Origin: Sinorhizobium kostiense
GTDB lineage: Bacteria > Pseudomonadota > Alphaproteobacteria > Rhizobiales > Rhizobiaceae
Reading direction: 5' to 3'
Assembly (NCBI RefSeq): GCF_017874595.1
Contig: NZ_JAGILA010000002.1
Location: forward strand, 1,178,001-1,242,000
Length of the DNA: 64,000 nt
The position numbers were made by a program, and so were the translations under genes. Positions within the stretch are counted from its first letter, which is position 1. Each line of letters begins with the position of its first letter. This document shows positions 24,740-35,102 of the stretch, piece after piece. The notes beneath the pieces are model-generated. The model did not search any database. It was not told the origin of the DNA and saw nothing but the letters and a program-made list of their open reading frames with translations.

Positions 24740-26311
24740 ATGCTGATGCCCATTGTCGCGATCAGGAACGCTGGCAACCCAAGCGAAGACGCCGTCCCGA
24801 ACATCCGTCGGTCGCCGGCGCCCCTCAGCCAGCGCACAGAGGCGATCCAGAAAATTCTCGATGCGCTCGGCCGTCACTTTTCCGGCCGCGAGATTCTTTC
24901 CAGCGATGCCCTGATGCGTATGATCGAAGATCTTTCGCGGCTCCTGAGATCGCCGGTCCTGCCGCACCGGGCCGAGCGAGACGTCGCCCGCCTGCTCCAG
25001 GTGCTCGAACTGCTGCCGGCACACGAGCGCCAGGCGGTCGCGCGAGAGCTTGGTGGGCACAGGCCGGCGCTGCGCATCGAACCTCCCATCCGGGCGACGC
25101 AACAGGCGATGGGCGCTTCACCGCAACCTGCTGGCCATCCGGTCATCCGCAGTCTACCGTTGCAGGCCCCAGCGACGCCGCAAAGCTCTGCCGCACAGAC
25201 GTCGGCATCCGGCGACGTCGCGCTGCTGCAAGCAATGCTCAAGAAGACCTTCGGTGCCGGTGAGGAAACCGCACGGGCTGCGCGGACCTTTGAAGAAACG
25301 ACCCAGGCCGAACCTCAAGCAGAACCTGATGCGACACCGCCGGGCGACGCCGCGAAGGCGTCGAATCCAGGCGAAGGCCGCACTCGGCCGGGCGACATGC
25401 GCAATCAGGCACCGACGGGCTTTCCGCCCGGCCCCGCCGAGCAACATGCGGAGGAAGCAGAGGCTGCCGACCGGCTATTGCCGAAGGCTGCCGACCTTCC
25501 TCATTCGCCAGAACATTCGACTCCGCGCACACCCGCATGCGGCGACGCATTCACTCCTCGCGTGCCAAGACAGGCGGAGGCACCAAAACAGGGTCAAATT
25601 CTCGACGAAGCCGAAACTCCGTCGCAAGGCGACGCTGGCTCCGGCGACGAACTCAATGGCGACGGAACCTACGGACCTCCGCGCGGCAGGGAGGAAAGCA
25701 CCCCGCCACCGTTACGGTCGGGCGCGATGCGCGGCGAAGCGGCTTCCCCGGCACGCGCGATCGTGGATGCGGTCAAGCTGCTGACGGATGCCGGTTTCAT
25801 CGCTGCGGCAAAATCGGGCGGACGGCCGCAAGCCATGGAGCATGTCGACAATGCAGTGCCTGTGAGCCGGTCGGAGCCTCCCGCACCGGAACAGGCGGGC
25901 GAGTTCGCCGTGCGTCAGAGAAACATATCGGCCCGGCACGAGGCTTCCTCCGCTCTTGCCGCTGCGGAACTGCCGGAGGCACCGATGCCCGGCGGCACTC
26001 CCTGGCAGGCGCGCTCGCCGCAGGCGGGCGAGGACCCGGCCATGCAGCAGGCACTCGCGCTTCTCGTCGAAGTCGGGCTTCCGAGGGAGATCCCCCTCGC
26101 TCTCCTCCCCTATCCGCCTGCCGAAACGGAAGCGGAAGATAGCGACGACAGCCACGGCGAGAGCGACGGACAGCCGAAAGACGACGATGACAAGGAGGCC
26201 GAAGCAGGGCCGGAGGACGGCAAGGAGGAGCAAGAGTCGCGCAGCGAATCGGACGAAGGACCCGACTCCTCCGACCCCTATGAGCTCTACAGGAAGTTCG
26301 GAGATCTCTGA
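24740..26311 (+). CDS. unrecognised Pro/Ala/Glu-rich acidic protein
   Basis: 523 residues with no family I recognise. An ordered N-terminal part of about 100 residues looks helical (AIQKILDALGRHFSGREILS, ALMRMIEDLSRLLRS, RDVARLLQVLELLPAHERQA). A long Pro/Ala/Glu-rich linker of about 250 residues follows, interrupted by short helices (DVALLQAMLKKTFGAG; ARAIVDAVKLLTDAGFIAA; AMQQALALLVEVGLPREIPL). The last 70 residues are very acidic (DSDDSHGESD, KDDDDKEAEAG) and end DPYELYRKFGDL. There is no signal peptide or membrane segment. The ATG at 24740 follows GGAG; a TTG at 24728 is also in frame. The length, frame and third-base GC support a real gene. It is isolated, so context gives no function. Confidence 0.72.
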   Translation: MLMPIVAIRNAGNPSEDAVPNIRRSPAPLSQRTEAIQKILDALGRHFSGREILSSDALMRMIEDLSRLLRSPVLPHRAERDVARLLQVLELLPAHERQAVARELGGHRPALRIEPPIRATQQAMGASPQPAGHPVIRSLPLQAPATPQSSAAQTSASGDVALLQAMLKKTFGAGEETARAARTFEETTQAEPQAEPDATPPGDAAKASNPGEGRTRPGDMRNQAPTGFPPGPAEQHAEEAEAADRLLPKAADLPHSPEHSTPRTPACGDAFTPRVPRQAEAPKQGQILDEAETPSQGDAGSGDELNGDGTYGPPRGREESTPPPLRSGAMRGEAASPARAIVDAVKLLTDAGFIAAAKSGGRPQAMEHVDNAVPVSRSEPPAPEQAGEFAVRQRNISARHEASSALAAAELPEAPMPGGTPWQARSPQAGEDPAMQQALALLVEVGLPREIPLALLPYPPAETEAEDSDDSHGESDGQPKDDDDKEAEAGPEDGKEEQESRSESDEGPDSSDPYELYRKFGDL

Positions 26312-26584
26312 GGCCCCTTACGAACCCAGAATAGCCACTCCCCGCATGCCGGTCGCTTGCGGGAGAAGTTAGCCCCGCTTGAGGGTCACTGGCGAGCGCC
26401 CCTCAAGGCGTTAGAATTCTTGCCACTCGCCGGCGGCACCGCCGCATTCTTGCTGGCGAAGGCGCGGGCGAATTTGTTGCCGAGCGCCCGGGCCCGAGAG
26501 GCGACGGTTCGCCGTCTCCGTGGCGGAGCGCGGACCGCAAGTTTCTTCCAGCCTTGAAGCGCGCGACGAGATTGCGAAGCACGG
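26312..26584. other. intergenic stretch between convergent genes
   Basis: Between the acidic protein gene and the rpsA terminator. An Arg-rich frame on the minus strand (26411-26698) overlaps rpsA and has no start signal or family match, so no gene is called. No repeat was recognised. Confidence 0.5.
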
Positions 26585-26615
26585 AAAAGCCCGCGGAGAT
26601 CGCTCTCCGCGGGCT
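26585..26615 (-). terminator. rho-independent terminator of rpsA
   Basis: A 12-bp perfect stem (26588-26599 with 26604-26615) and 4-base loop. On the minus strand it is followed by TTTTCC. It starts 25 bases after the rpsA stop codon, ending the aroA-cmk-rpsA group. Confidence 0.9.
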
Positions 26616-26639
26616 CGATTGCGTTCAGTGCGACGAGGA

Positions 26640-28346
26640 TTACTCGTTGCTCTGACGGTTCTTGAGGGCTGCACCCAGGATGTCGCCGAGCGAGGCACCC
26701 GAGTCGGACGAACCGAACTGAGCGACGGCTTCCTTCTCTTCCGCGATCTCCAGAGCCTTGATCGACAGCTGGATCTTGCGGTCCTTCTTGGAGAAGTTGG
26801 TGACGCGGGCGTCGACGGTCTGGCCGACCGAGAAACGCTCCGGACGCTGTTCGTCGCGGTCGCGCGACAGGTCGGCGCGGCGGATGAACGCCGTGATGTC
26901 CTCGTGATTGACGAGCTTCACTTCGATGCCGCCATCGTTGACGCCGATGACTTCGGCCGAGACCACGGCATTCTTGCGCAGTTCGCCGGAAGCGGCAGCT
27001 TCACCGACCGCGTCACGGCCGAGCTGCTTGATGCCGAGCGAGATACGCTCCTTCTCGACGTCCACATCGAGAACGACAGCACGGACGACATCGCCCTTGT
27101 TGTATTCCTCGATGACCTGCTCGCCGGGACGGTTCCAGTCGAGGTCGGACAGGTGGACCATGCCGTCGACATCGCCATCGAGGCCGATGAACAGGCCGAA
27201 CTCGGTCTTGTTCTTGACTTCGCCTTCGACTTCGGTGCCGGCCGGATGGCTGTGCGCGAATGCCTGCCACGGATTCTCGAGCGTCTGCTTGAGGCCGAGC
27301 GAGATGCGGCGCTTGGTCGGGTCGACTTCGAGAACGACCACGTCGACTTCCTGGCTGGTGGACAGGATCTTGCCGGGGTGGACGTTCTTCTTGGTCCAGG
27401 ACATTTCCGAGATGTGGATCAGGCCTTCGATGCCCGGCTCCAGCTCCACGAAGGCACCGTAGTCGGTGATGTTCGTGACCGTACCGGTGATCTTCTTGCC
27501 GACCGGATACTTTGCGCCGATGCCATCCCACGGATCGGACTCGAGCTGCTTCATGCCGAGCGAGATGCGGTGGGTTTCCTGGTTGATGCGGATGATCTGA
27601 ACCTTGACCTGCTGGCCGATGCTCAGGATCTCCGACGGATGGTTGACGCGACGCCATGCCATGTCGGTGACGTGCAGCAGACCGTCGATGCCGCCGAGGT
27701 CGACGAACGCACCGTAGTCGGTGATGTTCTTGACGACGCCTTCGACAACCTGGCCTTCCTCGAGGTTCTGAACGATTTCAGAACGCTGCTCGGCGCGCGA
27801 CTCTTCGAGAACCGTGCGGCGCGATACGACGATGTTGCCGCGGCGCTTGTCCATCTTCAGGATTTCGAAGGGCTGCGGGTTGTGCATCAGCGGGGTCACG
27901 TCGCGGATCGGACGGATGTCGACCTGCGAACGCGGCAGGAAGGCGACGGCTCCGTCGAGATCGACGGTGAAGCCGCCCTTGACCTGGTTGAAGATGATGC
28001 CTTCGACGCGCTCGCCGGCTTCGAACTTCACTTCCAGGCGCTGCCAGCTTTCTTCGCGGCGAGCCTTCTCGCGCGACAGAACGGCTTCGCCGAGCGCGTT
28101 TTCGATGCGCTCGACATAGACTTCGACTTCGTCGCCGACCTTGAGCGAGCCGTCCTTGGCCTTGGCGCCGAATTCCTTCAGCGGCACGCGGCCTTCGACC
28201 TTCAGGCCGACGTCGACGATGGCGACGTCCTTTTCGATCGCCGTGACGACGCCCTTGGCGACATAGCCTTCGGCGAGGTCCGTCTTGGCGAAGGACTCTT
28301 CCAGAAGAGCGGCGAAATCATCACGGGTAGGGTTGATTGCAGACAT
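26640..28346 (-). CDS. rpsA: 30S ribosomal protein S1
   Basis: RNA-binding ribosomal protein that brings mRNA to the 30S subunit; 568 residues with six S1 domains, close to the usual 557-570. The repeats are recognisable by KGVVTAIEKDVAIVDVG, GVVKNITDYGAFVDLGGIDGLLH, GTVTNITDYGAFVELEPGIEGLIH and GEVKNKTEFGLFIGLDGDVDGM. The start MSAINPTRDDFAALLEESF at 28346 is canonical, with AGGAGA upstream. It follows cmk by 167 bases on the same strand, the order aroA-cmk-rpsA seen in many proteobacteria. Transcripts end at the strong hairpin 26585-26615. Confidence 0.98.
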   Translation of the reverse strand: MSAINPTRDDFAALLEESFAKTDLAEGYVAKGVVTAIEKDVAIVDVGLKVEGRVPLKEFGAKAKDGSLKVGDEVEVYVERIENALGEAVLSREKARREESWQRLEVKFEAGERVEGIIFNQVKGGFTVDLDGAVAFLPRSQVDIRPIRDVTPLMHNPQPFEILKMDKRRGNIVVSRRTVLEESRAEQRSEIVQNLEEGQVVEGVVKNITDYGAFVDLGGIDGLLHVTDMAWRRVNHPSEILSIGQQVKVQIIRINQETHRISLGMKQLESDPWDGIGAKYPVGKKITGTVTNITDYGAFVELEPGIEGLIHISEMSWTKKNVHPGKILSTSQEVDVVVLEVDPTKRRISLGLKQTLENPWQAFAHSHPAGTEVEGEVKNKTEFGLFIGLDGDVDGMVHLSDLDWNRPGEQVIEEYNKGDVVRAVVLDVDVEKERISLGIKQLGRDAVGEAAASGELRKNAVVSAEVIGVNDGGIEVKLVNHEDITAFIRRADLSRDRDEQRPERFSVGQTVDARVTNFSKKDRKIQLSIKALEIAEEKEAVAQFGSSDSGASLGDILGAALKNRQSNE

Positions 28347-28513
28347 ATAATCTCCTGCTGCATCTCGAGCGAGACGCATATGCGCCGGGGGCTAGCGTTG
28401 AACGGCCTGAACCCAGTCCGCCCCGTGAGATGACGGGGCTTTCCGGCGCTTGGACGGAATTTCAGGCTTCTTCAGGAAGGCGGTCCGGCCGGGGCCGAAG
28501 ACAAGGCCCTTCC

Positions 28514-29151
28514 TCAGATATTTTCTTTCAAGGCCGCGTCGATCAGCGTCTTCGCCGCCTGGAATGCCGCCTCTATACTCATTTCGGACGTATCGAGCAA
28601 GTGCGCGTCCTCGGACGGCCTGAGGGGACTGTCGGCCCGGCCCATGTCGCGCTCGTCGCGCTTTTTCACGTCCTCGAAAATTGCGGCGTAATCGGCACTC
28701 CCGCCGCCCGAAATGATCTCGTCATAGCGCCGCCTGGCCCGGACATCGGGCGAGGCGGTCACATAGAGCTTCACCGCCGCGTCGGGGCAGACGACGGTGC
28801 CAATGTCACGACCGTCGAGCACGGTGCCGGGTTCCTTGCGCGAAAAGTCGCGCTGCGCCTCGACCAGCGCCCGGCGCACGCCCGGCATGACGGCGATCTT
28901 CGACGCCGCCTCTCCGATCGCATGGGCCGACAGCACCGAGCGGTCGAGGCCGGCGAGTTCCACCTCGCGCGCCATCTTCTCCGCCACCGCCTCGTCGTCG
29001 AGCGGCAGGCCGGCATCGAGCAATGCCTTGGCTGCAGCGCGATAGGTGAGCCCGGTATCGAGATGGTGGAAACCATATTCCTCGGCGATCCGGCGCGAGA
29101 GCGTTCCCTTGCCCGCCGCTGCGGGGCCGTCGATGGCGATCACGAGGCTCA

Positions 29152-29152
<1 letters not shown>
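28514..29152 (-). CDS. cmk: cytidylate kinase
   Basis: Phosphorylates CMP and dCMP with ATP in nucleotide recycling; 212 residues. The P-loop is [18 protein letters not shown], followed by [18 protein letters not shown]. The substrate and lid region reads [23 protein letters not shown] with ARRRYDE, and [19 protein letters not shown] is the nucleotide-binding C-terminal segment. Its start codon overlaps the aroA stop by one base (TGATG), so the two are translationally coupled. Confidence 0.97.
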
Positions 29153-30720
<1,568 letters not shown>

Positions 30721-30804
30721 CTAATCATCATAAGGCTGATATCTTTCCACCCGCCTGGATTACCGGCACGTGCCGGCTCGCCGGCCATTCAAGAGGCTTT
30801 GACT

Positions 30805-31194
30805 GTGGCAAAACCGGAACTTGGAACAAAGCGCATCGACCCGGAAACGGGGCGCAAATTCTATGATCTGAACCGTGATCCGATCGTCTCTCCCTATACG
30901 GGCAAGTCCTATCCGCTGTCCTTCTTCGAGGAGAGCTCCGTCGCCAAGGTGCTTGAGAAGGAGGAAGAGGAAGACGTCACGGAAGTCGATGCAGAGAGCA
31001 CGGAGGTCGAACTCGTCTCGCTCGAGGATGCTGATGACGAGGCCGCGAGCGGCGACGACCTGCCGGATCTCGGTGATGAGGAAGTCGAAATCGACGGCGA
31101 TGATGACGACACATTCCTCGAGACCGATGACGAGGACGATGACGACGACATGAGCGACCTCATCGGCGTCTCCGACGAGGACGAGGACGTCTGA
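30805..31194 (+). CDS. TIGR02300 family acidic protein
   Basis: 129 residues. The conserved N-terminal half reads AKPELGTKRIDPETGRKFYDLNRDP and IVSPYTGKSYPLSFFE. The C-terminal half is extremely acidic (DDEDDDDDMSDLIGVSDEDEDV and EEEEDVTEVD). The family is confined to alphaproteobacteria and its function is unknown; the N-terminal half looks like a zinc ribbon that has lost its cysteines. The start is GTG at 30805, with AGAGG about 9 bases upstream; a TTG two codons earlier is also possible. It is divergent from aroA; a 14-bp perfect palindrome, CCGGCACGTGCCGG, lies at 30763-30776 upstream. Confidence 0.85.
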   Translation: MAKPELGTKRIDPETGRKFYDLNRDPIVSPYTGKSYPLSFFEESSVAKVLEKEEEEDVTEVDAESTEVELVSLEDADDEAASGDDLPDLGDEEVEIDGDDDDTFLETDDEDDDDDMSDLIGVSDEDEDV

Positions 31195-31345
31195 TCGGCG
31201 AGTGCAGGGGCCGAAACGCCGACCCCTCTCTTCTGCGTAAGCGCCTCAAAAGACACGTGAAATCTCCCCGTCCGCCGAACGAGTCTGCGGCCGGGGTACC
31301 GGAGCGGAAAGAAAAAGAAAATCGCGCCGGCATTCAATTTTCGGC

Positions 31346-31374
31346 TTGCCATCTGCAAAAAGCAGAAGTAATAA
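31346..31374 (+). promoter_or_regulatory. predicted sigma70 promoter of tRNA-Ala
   Basis: TTGCCA (31346-31351), a 17-base spacer and TAATAA (31369-31374). A start near 31381 gives a 5' leader of about 55 bases before the tRNA. Confidence 0.6.
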
Positions 31375-31435
31375 GCCGCCACTCGCCGGGCATGATGCCT
31401 GACGATTTCCCGGACCGGCACAGCCGGACCCTGAT

Positions 31436-31511
<76 letters not shown>

Positions 31512-31584
31512 AATTCCCTTCTCAACTGCGATTTTCGGCTCGGGTGTAAACGATCGGAAAAGCATCGTGTCCGCCGAATTGCCG

Positions 31585-32013
31585 TCACTGAGCAGCCACG
31601 GTCGTCGGCTTGCCCTGTTCCCCGATGAACACCGCAAGGATCTTGCTCGGCGTCCCCGCAACATTGAAAGCCTGATGCTTGCGGTTCTGAGTCTCGATGA
31701 ACGCTTCGCCGGCCTTATAGCGGTGCGGTTCCTTGCCCTCTGTCCTTAGTTCGATCTCGCCCTCGAGGACGTAGACGTAGACGGGCACCGGATGTTTGTG
31801 GAGGGCGGTCCGGCCGTCTTTTGCAAGCGTACCAACGACCGAGATCACCTCGGGCTTCCCGGTCGGATAAACGATAGGGTCATCATCCCGGCTCACGCTT
31901 GTCTTGATCAGCGGTTGTGTTTCGAACCCCTCCGGCAGCGGATCGTCTTGAGCAAAGGCTACCGTGACACCCAGCAGAGCGAGGCTTGTCGAGAGTGCGC
32001 TGAGTCGTTTCAT
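31585..32013 (-). CDS. exported cupin-domain protein
   Basis: 142 residues with a signal peptide (about 1-22, LSTSLALLGVTVAFAQD), so probably periplasmic. A single cupin barrel follows, with the metal-binding motif in LHKHPVPVYVYVLEGEIELRT (two His and Glu) and the second motif around YKAGEAFIETQNRKHQAFNV (His). It may bind a divalent metal and a small ligand; no reaction can be assigned. It is convergent with tRNA-Ala and divergent from the YdcF-like gene at 32157. Confidence 0.85.
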   Translation of the reverse strand: MKRLSALSTSLALLGVTVAFAQDDPLPEGFETQPLIKTSVSRDDDPIVYPTGKPEVISVVGTLAKDGRTALHKHPVPVYVYVLEGEIELRTEGKEPHRYKAGEAFIETQNRKHQAFNVAGTPSKILAVFIGEQGKPTTVAAQ

Positions 32014-32156
32014 CGTTCTTTCCTCCCTATTGCGCCGCCGGAATTATACGACACGCTGCGACGTCGGGCAGACACCAAAGTAACAGCATGCTGGATCGAG
32101 CGTCTTTCTCCGGTCGATTTCGAAATTGTTAACCATCCGTCTGGAAGAACAGCCTC

Positions 32157-32948
32157 ATGTTTCTCGCCTCGAAAATCTTCTGGCTTGTCGCCCAGCCGTT
32201 GTCTTTCGCCTTTTTCAGTCTGCTAATCGGCCTTTTGCTCGTTATCTCCCGCTTCCGGCGGGCCGGCGCCGTCCTCGGTGCACTCGGGCTTCTGGTGCTC
32301 TTCCTGAGCCTGTTCACGACGAGCGGGCCCTATTTCCTGCAGATCCTCGAAGACCGGTTTCCTCGGCCCTCGTCGCCGCAGGAGCTTTCCTGCATCATCG
32401 TGCTTGGCGGCGCCTTCGAGAATGAGGTGGTGGCGGGGCGCGGCGGCATGGAGTTCAACCAAGCGGGCGACCGTTTCATCGAGGCTGCGAGGCTCGCAAG
32501 GGTCTATCCGAAGGCACGCATCCTGGTTTCCGGCGGCGACGGCTCGTTCAGCGGCGCTTACGAGGGCGATGCACGGGCGTCGGAGACTTTCTTTTCGGCT
32601 TTCGGCATCGGCCCGGATCGCCTGATCCGCGAGGAGAACTCGCGCACCACCTTTGAGAACGCCGTGCATACCAAGGAATTACTGGCGGAAAGCGAACTTG
32701 AGAACTGCGCGCTCGTCACCTCGGCGTTTCATATGCCGCGTTCGATCGGCCTGTTCCGCGGGCTTGGCGTCAAAGTCACACCCTGGCCGACGGACTATCG
32801 CACCAGCGGCAAGGTGCGGCTTGGCTTCGATTTCACACAACCTTCGCTCAATGCGCAGCTTACGACAACCGCAGCACGCGAATGGATAGGGCTTTTCGGA
32901 TACTATGTGAGCGGCCGGACGCCGATGCTCCTTCCGCATCATCGTTGA
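32157..32948 (+). CDS. YdcF/ElyC-type DUF218 membrane protein
   Basis: 263 residues. Two N-terminal membrane helices (about 8-30 and 38-58, including AVLGALGLLVLFLSLF) precede the DUF218 domain. The latter shows CIIVLGGAF, ARILVSGGDGS, ENSRTTFENAVHTKELL and CALVTSAFHMPRS, the acidic and NTxEN-like pattern of the family. ElyC and SanA members affect peptidoglycan precursor or envelope integrity, so an envelope role is likely. It is followed by the TRIC-like gene, whose start is 58 bases after this stop, possibly in one transcript. Confidence 0.88.
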   Translation: MFLASKIFWLVAQPLSFAFFSLLIGLLLVISRFRRAGAVLGALGLLVLFLSLFTTSGPYFLQILEDRFPRPSSPQELSCIIVLGGAFENEVVAGRGGMEFNQAGDRFIEAARLARVYPKARILVSGGDGSFSGAYEGDARASETFFSAFGIGPDRLIREENSRTTFENAVHTKELLAESELENCALVTSAFHMPRSIGLFRGLGVKVTPWPTDYRTSGKVRLGFDFTQPSLNAQLTTTAAREWIGLFGYYVSGRTPMLLPHHR

Positions 32949-33006
32949 CGGCGAGAGCCGCCTGCTCCAGCCTTTGGTCGACACCGTTCACGCACAGCGA
33001 GGCGCG

Positions 33007-33642
33007 ATGCAGCTTCTTGAAATCCTCGACTATGCCGGCGTCGCCGTCTTTGCGGCCACCGGCGCGCTTGCGGCCTCGCGCAAGCAGCTCGACATTATCG
33101 GCTATCTCTTTCTCGCCTCCGTCACCGGGATCGGCGGCGGCACGATGCGGGACGTGATCCTCGGGGCGACGCCGGTCTTCTGGGTCGTGAATCCGGCCTA
33201 CCTCGTCGTCTGCGCCGCGGTCGGGCTCCTGGTGTTTTTCACCGCCCACCGTCTCGAGTCGCGCTACCGCATGCTCGTCTGGCTCGATGCGATCGGCCTT
33301 TCCGCTTACTGCGTCATGGGCGCGGCAAAGGGACTCGCGGCAACCGGTTCGCCGATCGTCGCGCTTGTGACCGGCATGCTGACGGCAACCTTCGGCGGAA
33401 TCTTGCGCGATCTCCTCGCGGGTGAGCCCTCGGTGCTGCTCAGGCCCGAGATCTACGTCACGGCGGCGCTCGTCGGCGCCGGCGCCTTCGTCTTGGCGAC
33501 GCTTGCCGGGTTGCCGGTAGCGATCGCCTCGTCGCTCGGCGTTGTCGCAGCATTCGCGGTGCGCGGCGGCGCGCTTCGATATGGCTGGACGCTGCCGACC
33601 GGCAAGTCCGGTCCCGGGCGCGATCCGGACGAGATCATGTAA
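33007..33642 (+). CDS. trimeric intracellular cation channel (TRIC/YicG, UPF0126) family protein
   Basis: 211 residues in seven hydrophobic segments, arranged as two inverted three-helix repeats plus one. Each repeat has the glycine signature: VTGIGGGTMRDVILG at about residue 45 and LTATFGGILRDLLAG at about 130. Bacterial homologues form potassium-permeable trimeric channels in the inner membrane. The start MQLLEILDYAGVAVFA at 33007 gives the usual N-terminus. Its stop codon is immediately followed by the palindromic repeat at 33643. Confidence 0.9.
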   Translation: MQLLEILDYAGVAVFAATGALAASRKQLDIIGYLFLASVTGIGGGTMRDVILGATPVFWVVNPAYLVVCAAVGLLVFFTAHRLESRYRMLVWLDAIGLSAYCVMGAAKGLAATGSPIVALVTGMLTATFGGILRDLLAGEPSVLLRPEIYVTAALVGAGAFVLATLAGLPVAIASSLGVVAAFAVRGGALRYGWTLPTGKSGPGRDPDEIM

Positions 33643-33691
33643 ATGCATGTCGCCCAAAAATGTGAAGCGGTTTTGGGTTTACGGCATGCAT
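33643..33691. repeat. 49-bp palindromic element ATGCATG...CATGCAT
   Basis: Outer arms ATGCATG (33643-33649) and CATGCAT (33685-33691), with inner arms CCCAAAA and TTTTGGG. It begins at the base after the TRIC-like stop codon and precedes the convergent irr gene. It resembles dispersed palindromes of rhizobial intergenic regions and may serve as a transcript end. Confidence 0.65.
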
Positions 33692-33741
33692 ACGGAAGAA
33701 AAGCGAAGCGCCAGCAAATTCATTGAAGGCAGCGCCCTTTG

Positions 33742-34164
33742 TCAGCGCCGCGATTTGTGCCGCAGGCGGATCACCACGTCGACATGGGAGATTTCCATGC
33801 CCTCCGGCGGCTCCGGCAGGTTGCCGATTTGTATGTTGCTCACCGGAATATCGAGGACCTCGTTCTCGCCCTCGATGAAGAAATGATGGTGATCGGAAAC
33901 ATTGGTGTCGAAATAGGTCTTGGCGCTCTCGACCGCGAGAACGCGGATGATGCCCGCTTCGGTGAACTGGTGCAGCGTGTTGTAGACGGTCGCGAGAGAA
34001 ATCGGGACGCCGGCGGCGACCGCCTCTTCATGCAGTTCCTCCACCGTCAGGTGACGGTCGCCCTTGGCGAAGATCAGATCGGCAAGCGCAATGCGCTGGC
34101 GCGTCGGTCGCAACCCCGAATTGCGCAGCCTTTCCTGCGAAGAGATCTCCATAACTCTCGTCAT
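33742..34164 (-). CDS. irr: iron response regulator Irr (Fur family)
   Basis: Heme-responsive repressor of the Fur family that represses heme and iron-using genes under iron limitation in Rhizobiales. The winged helix reads LRPTRQRIALADLIFAKGDRHLTVEELH and ISLATVYNTLHQFTEAGIIRV. The triple-histidine site in SDHHHFFIEG is the heme/metal-sensing motif of Irr. The N-terminal heme regulatory motif of the Bradyrhizobium protein (GCPWHD) is absent, as in other Rhizobium/Sinorhizobium proteins. The N-terminus is uncertain: ATG at 34164 (140 residues), 34152 or 34200. The promoter at 34216-34244 would leave too short a leader for 34200. Confidence 0.93.
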   Translation of the reverse strand: MTRVMEISSQERLRNSGLRPTRQRIALADLIFAKGDRHLTVEELHEEAVAAGVPISLATVYNTLHQFTEAGIIRVLAVESAKTYFDTNVSDHHHFFIEGENEVLDIPVSNIQIGNLPEPPEGMEISHVDVVIRLRHKSRR

Positions 34165-34215
34165 GCGGCAGCCGTTCCGATATTCCTGCTTCAGGCCCAT
34201 GGACCGTCAGCCTGC

Positions 34216-34244
34216 GATATAACTTCTAGCGCCGATGCTTTCAA
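34216..34244 (-). promoter_or_regulatory. predicted sigma70 promoter of irr
   Basis: Minus strand TTGAAA (34239-34244), a 17-base spacer and TATATC (34216-34221). Expected transcription start is near 34209. The spacer contains CTAGAAG, half of an iron control element-like dyad, but the other half is absent. Confidence 0.55.
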
Positions 34245-34536
34245 TAGACTCCGGCCTCGAGAGAGGCGCTATCGCCTGAAAATCGGCCCAAAGCGGGGGA
34301 AGTCCGGCATTTAACTCTGGTCGCGGCCACATTCATACTGTAAGCGACGGCGGAACGATATCGCCATGGAGAGCGGAATGGAGCACAATGCCGGGGTGGC
34401 TATTGGGCCGCAAACTCGCTCTACTTGGAAGAACGTGACAAACTGCAGCCAATGGCAGGCTGCGCTTCAATTCAGACCGGACTTGCTCTAAAGCAAGCCC
34501 GACAAAACTTTGAGACACGCAGGGAAACAACCATTC
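34245..34536. other. upstream region of fabA
   Basis: No gene is visible. A short dyad, CTTGCT-CTAA-AGCAAG (about 34484-34499), lies some 40 bases upstream of the fabA start and could be an operator or leader hairpin. No convincing -35/-10 pair was read. Confidence 0.4.
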
Positions 34537-35052
34537 ATGACCACCAGGCAATCCAGCTTCAGCTATGAGGAAATCCTGACCTGCGGCCGAGGCGAAATGT
34601 TTGGCCCTGGCAACGCGCAGCTGCCGCTGCCGCCGATGCTGATGTTCAACCGCATCACCGATATTTCCGAGACCGGTGGGCCGCACGACAAGGGCTATGT
34701 GCGCGCCGAATTCGACATCACGCCGGATCTCTGGTTCTTCCCGTGCCATTTCATGGGCGACCCGGTGATGCCCGGCTGCCTCGGGCTCGACGCGATGTGG
34801 CAGCTGACCGGTTTCTTTCTCGGCTGGCTCGGCGAGCTCGGCAAGGGTCGTGCGATCTCTACCGGCGAAGTAAAGTTCACCGGCATGGTGACGCCGAAGA
34901 CCAAGCTGGTCGAATACGGCATCGACTTCAAACGCGTCATGCGCGGCCGCCTGGTTCTCGGCATCGCCGACGGCTGGATGAAGGCCGATGGGGACGTGAT
35001 CTACAGGGCTAGCGACCTCAGGGTCGGCCTTTTCCAGGAAAAAGCCGACTGA
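34537..35052 (+). CDS. fabA: 3-hydroxydecanoyl-ACP dehydratase/isomerase
   Basis: Dehydrates 3-hydroxyacyl-ACP and isomerises trans-2- to cis-3-decenoyl-ACP, the branch point to unsaturated fatty acids. It has 171 residues, the normal length. The catalytic dyad His71 ([19 protein letters not shown]) and Asp85 is intact, with [20 protein letters not shown] upstream. The ATG at 34537 gives [14 protein letters not shown]; an in-frame start nine codons earlier is less likely. It heads fabA-fabB-fabI, with fabB 50 bases downstream. Confidence 0.97.
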   Translation: MTTRQSSFSYEEILTCGRGEMFGPGNAQLPLPPMLMFNRITDISETGGPHDKGYVRAEFDITPDLWFFPCHFMGDPVMPGCLGLDAMWQLTGFFLGWLGELGKGRAISTGEVKFTGMVTPKTKLVEYGIDFKRVMRGRLVLGIADGWMKADGDVIYRASDLRVGLFQEKAD

Positions 35053-35102
35053 ACTGCGGGTTTCCCCCCGCACGAGTCCAATCGAAGAAAAGGTCATTTA
35101 CC

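Noticed and set aside
26411..26698. Arg-rich frame on the minus strand downstream of and overlapping rpsA
   Set aside because: It overlaps the rpsA coding end and the terminator hairpin and has no ribosome site or family match.
34222..34238. Iron control element in the irr promoter
   Set aside because: Only one half (CTAGAAG) is present; the inverted partner expected for an ICE is missing, so it is not listed as a binding site.
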